Part shown: positions 30,265 to 30,988 of the stretch, one piece after another
How the letters are laid out: the number at the start of each line of letters is the position of its first letter
Numbering within the stretch: position 1 is the first letter of the stretch
From: an uncultured Oscillibacter sp.
GTDB taxonomy: Bacteria; Bacillota_A; Clostridia; Oscillospirales; Oscillospiraceae
Assembly (NCBI GenBank): GCA_951800675.1
Contig: CATOKC010000025.1
Coordinates: forward strand, 1-30,988
DNA length: 30,988 nucleotides
Direction: 5' to 3'
Notes under the pieces: generated by a model
What the model saw: only the letters and a program-made list of their open reading frames with translations
The model's database searches: none
Told to the model about the DNA's origin: nothing
Program-made: the position numbers and the translations under genes

Positions 30265-30328
30265 GTGCTGTTGCAACAAAAAACTCGAATGTATAGGCAT
30301 ATCATATAAATAAAAGTAAGGAGAAGAA

Positions 30329-30625
30329 ATGAGGTATTCTAATGAGGGTAAACTAAAAGAAAATGCAGGCCAGATCATTCCGAATAATACTGAGCAATGG
30401 AAAGTTCTCTATACTCATACTATTGAAAATGAAAAACGGGTTGTCTATGATTTAGAGAAGTATCCCATTTCAAAGGAATATTTGCTCTCACATTATGATC
30501 AATTGTCTGATGAACCGCCGCCAGTCAGCAAGGACTTCAACGATTTTTTAATGTCCTATCTGGGGATTGCAAGGCGGAAACAGAGCCGTGAAAAGGGGGG
30601 GATGCCCGTTGATTGTCTGATATGA
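30329..30625 (+). CDS. Hypothetical protein of the integrated element
   Basis: The 98-residue protein begins behind AAGGAGAAGAA. It is polar and soluble (EQWKVLYTHTIENEKRVVYDLEKYPISKEYLLSHYDQL) with no recognised domain. It is AT-rich compared with the chromosome and lies 64 nt after the rlmD stop. It resembles in size and position the unnamed cargo genes that open conjugative elements. Confidence 0.7.
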   Translation: MRYSNEGKLKENAGQIIPNNTEQWKVLYTHTIENEKRVVYDLEKYPISKEYLLSHYDQLSDEPPPVSKDFNDFLMSYLGIARRKQSREKGGMPVDCLI

Positions 30626-30686
30626 TTTTTTCTAAAAGCAGCCAGACAGTGAAGAAAAACTGAAAAAGAAAGAGAGGAAATTGCCA

Positions 30687-30860
30687 TTGAAGCAGTATGA
30701 AGTAACGCTCACAGGTCACTTTGAAAAGAGCGTTTCCATCTATGCAGACAGCCCCGAACAGGCAGCGGAAAAGTTCAAGATTATCCTGTTTGATACCGAC
30801 CTTGTTCGGTTTTCCGATGGGCATTTTATCTGCGGAGAAGCGGATATTAAGGATGCGTGA
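30687..30860 (+). CDS. DpnD/PcfM-like small protein
   Basis: The 57-residue protein uses a TTG start at 30687, with AGAGGA 8 nt upstream. KQYEVTLTGHFEKSVSIYADSPEQAAEKFK, followed by a short beta-like end (RFSDGHFICGEADI), matches the DpnD/PcfM-like family found on conjugative plasmids and ICEs. Function is unknown. Its last 8 nt overlap the next gene. Confidence 0.7.
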   Translation: MKQYEVTLTGHFEKSVSIYADSPEQAAEKFKIILFDTDLVRFSDGHFICGEADIKDA

Positions 30861-30988
30861 TTTTATATATTTTATCCTCGGCACAACGCTCGGTGGGATG
30901 TTCGGCGTGGCGGCTATGTGCGTGTTGCAGATTAACAGGCTGTCCGAGAGAAAGGGGGATGCAGATGCGGAAACGAAACGCACAGATA
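30853..30988 (+). CDS. DUF3789-like small membrane protein (cut by window edge)
   Basis: The frame opens MRDFIYFILGTTLGGMFGVA with one membrane helix, then CVLQINRLSERKGD, and runs off the window. The pattern fits DUF3789, a small membrane protein common in Tn1549-type elements. The start overlaps the preceding stop, with AAGG just upstream. Confidence 0.65.
   Translation, partial: MRDFIYFILGTTLGGMFGVAAMCVLQINRLSERKGDADAETKRTD

Larger units (their letters stand above)
29975..30988. mobile_element. Left end of an integrative conjugative-type element in the 3' end of rlmD (continues past window)
   Basis: From about 29975 the base composition drops and the codon usage changes inside the rlmD frame. 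After its stop come three small genes with low-GC sequence, the last two of types seen at the start of Tn1549/Tn5253-like elements (DpnD/PcfM-like, DUF3789). The 3' end of rumA is a known integration hotspot of such elements. No recombinase or conjugation gene is visible in the window, so the exact type is open. Confidence 0.65.

Overview
The window is high-GC chromosomal DNA (roughly 60% or more by eye) from a low-branching Firmicute. I infer class Clostridia, probably an Oscillospiraceae-type gut bacterium. The evidence is a leucine operon behind a T-box leader, an iron-only-hydrogenase-associated TM1266-type regulator, SecA with the C-terminal zinc tail, S21 and strong AGGAGG ribosome binding sites. 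The species cannot be read from the sequence alone.

Layout. 1-1802: an ABC importer operon (TM1266-type regulator, lipoprotein, permease) behind a structured leader that looks like an attenuator or riboswitch. 1841-4818: thrC, a GNAT acetyltransferase and alr in one operon. 4974-5312: a lone DUF3795 protein. 5342-10259: leuA-leuC-leuD-leuB under a T-box leader. 10368-19752: a 9.4-kb inovirus (filamentous phage) prophage inserted between the divergent leuA and rpsU promoters and flanked by a 14-bp direct repeat. 19775-25524: rpsU, a peptide-type ABC lipoprotein, the laccase-domain protein PgeF/YlmD, a small membrane protein and secA. 25669-30264: a 2-hydroxyacyl-CoA dehydratase-related protein, and then, on the other strand, a beta-CASP RNA nuclease and the rRNA methyltransferase RlmD. 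RlmD's 3' end switches to lower-GC foreign sequence, followed by small ICE-type genes up to the window edge. This looks like the left end of a second integrated element.

The prophage is the most interesting part. Read on the minus strand it has the classical filamentous-phage order: ssDNA-binding protein, Rep (Rep_trans type), major coat, several very small membrane proteins, a large pIII-like adsorption protein with signal peptide, Gly-rich linker and C-terminal anchor, and finally a Zot/pI-type assembly ATPase. There is no secretin, as expected for a single-membrane host. On the plus strand it carries two small genes (a likely ribbon-helix-helix pair), an IS30-family transposase, and two small membrane-protein genes. 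A cluster of strong hairpins (10507-10686) resembles the filamentous-phage intergenic region that holds the origin and packaging signal.

The most unusual signal is a family of intergenic elements in the prophage. They begin with TGTAACACA and end with its reverse complement TGTGTTACA. Six copies are exactly 54 bp, a seventh is 64 bp, and an eighth is degenerate. They sit at gene junctions: the first arm often supplies the TAA stop of the preceding gene, and the second often runs straight into the AAGGAGG of the next. The constant length with variable interior, and the one-helical-turn difference of the long copy, suggest paired binding sites for a dimeric DNA-binding protein or cassette-like recombination junctions. 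Also notable are a tRNA gene with anticodon AUG between rep and the coat gene, and two face-to-face promoters that share one -10 box in front of the adsorption gene.
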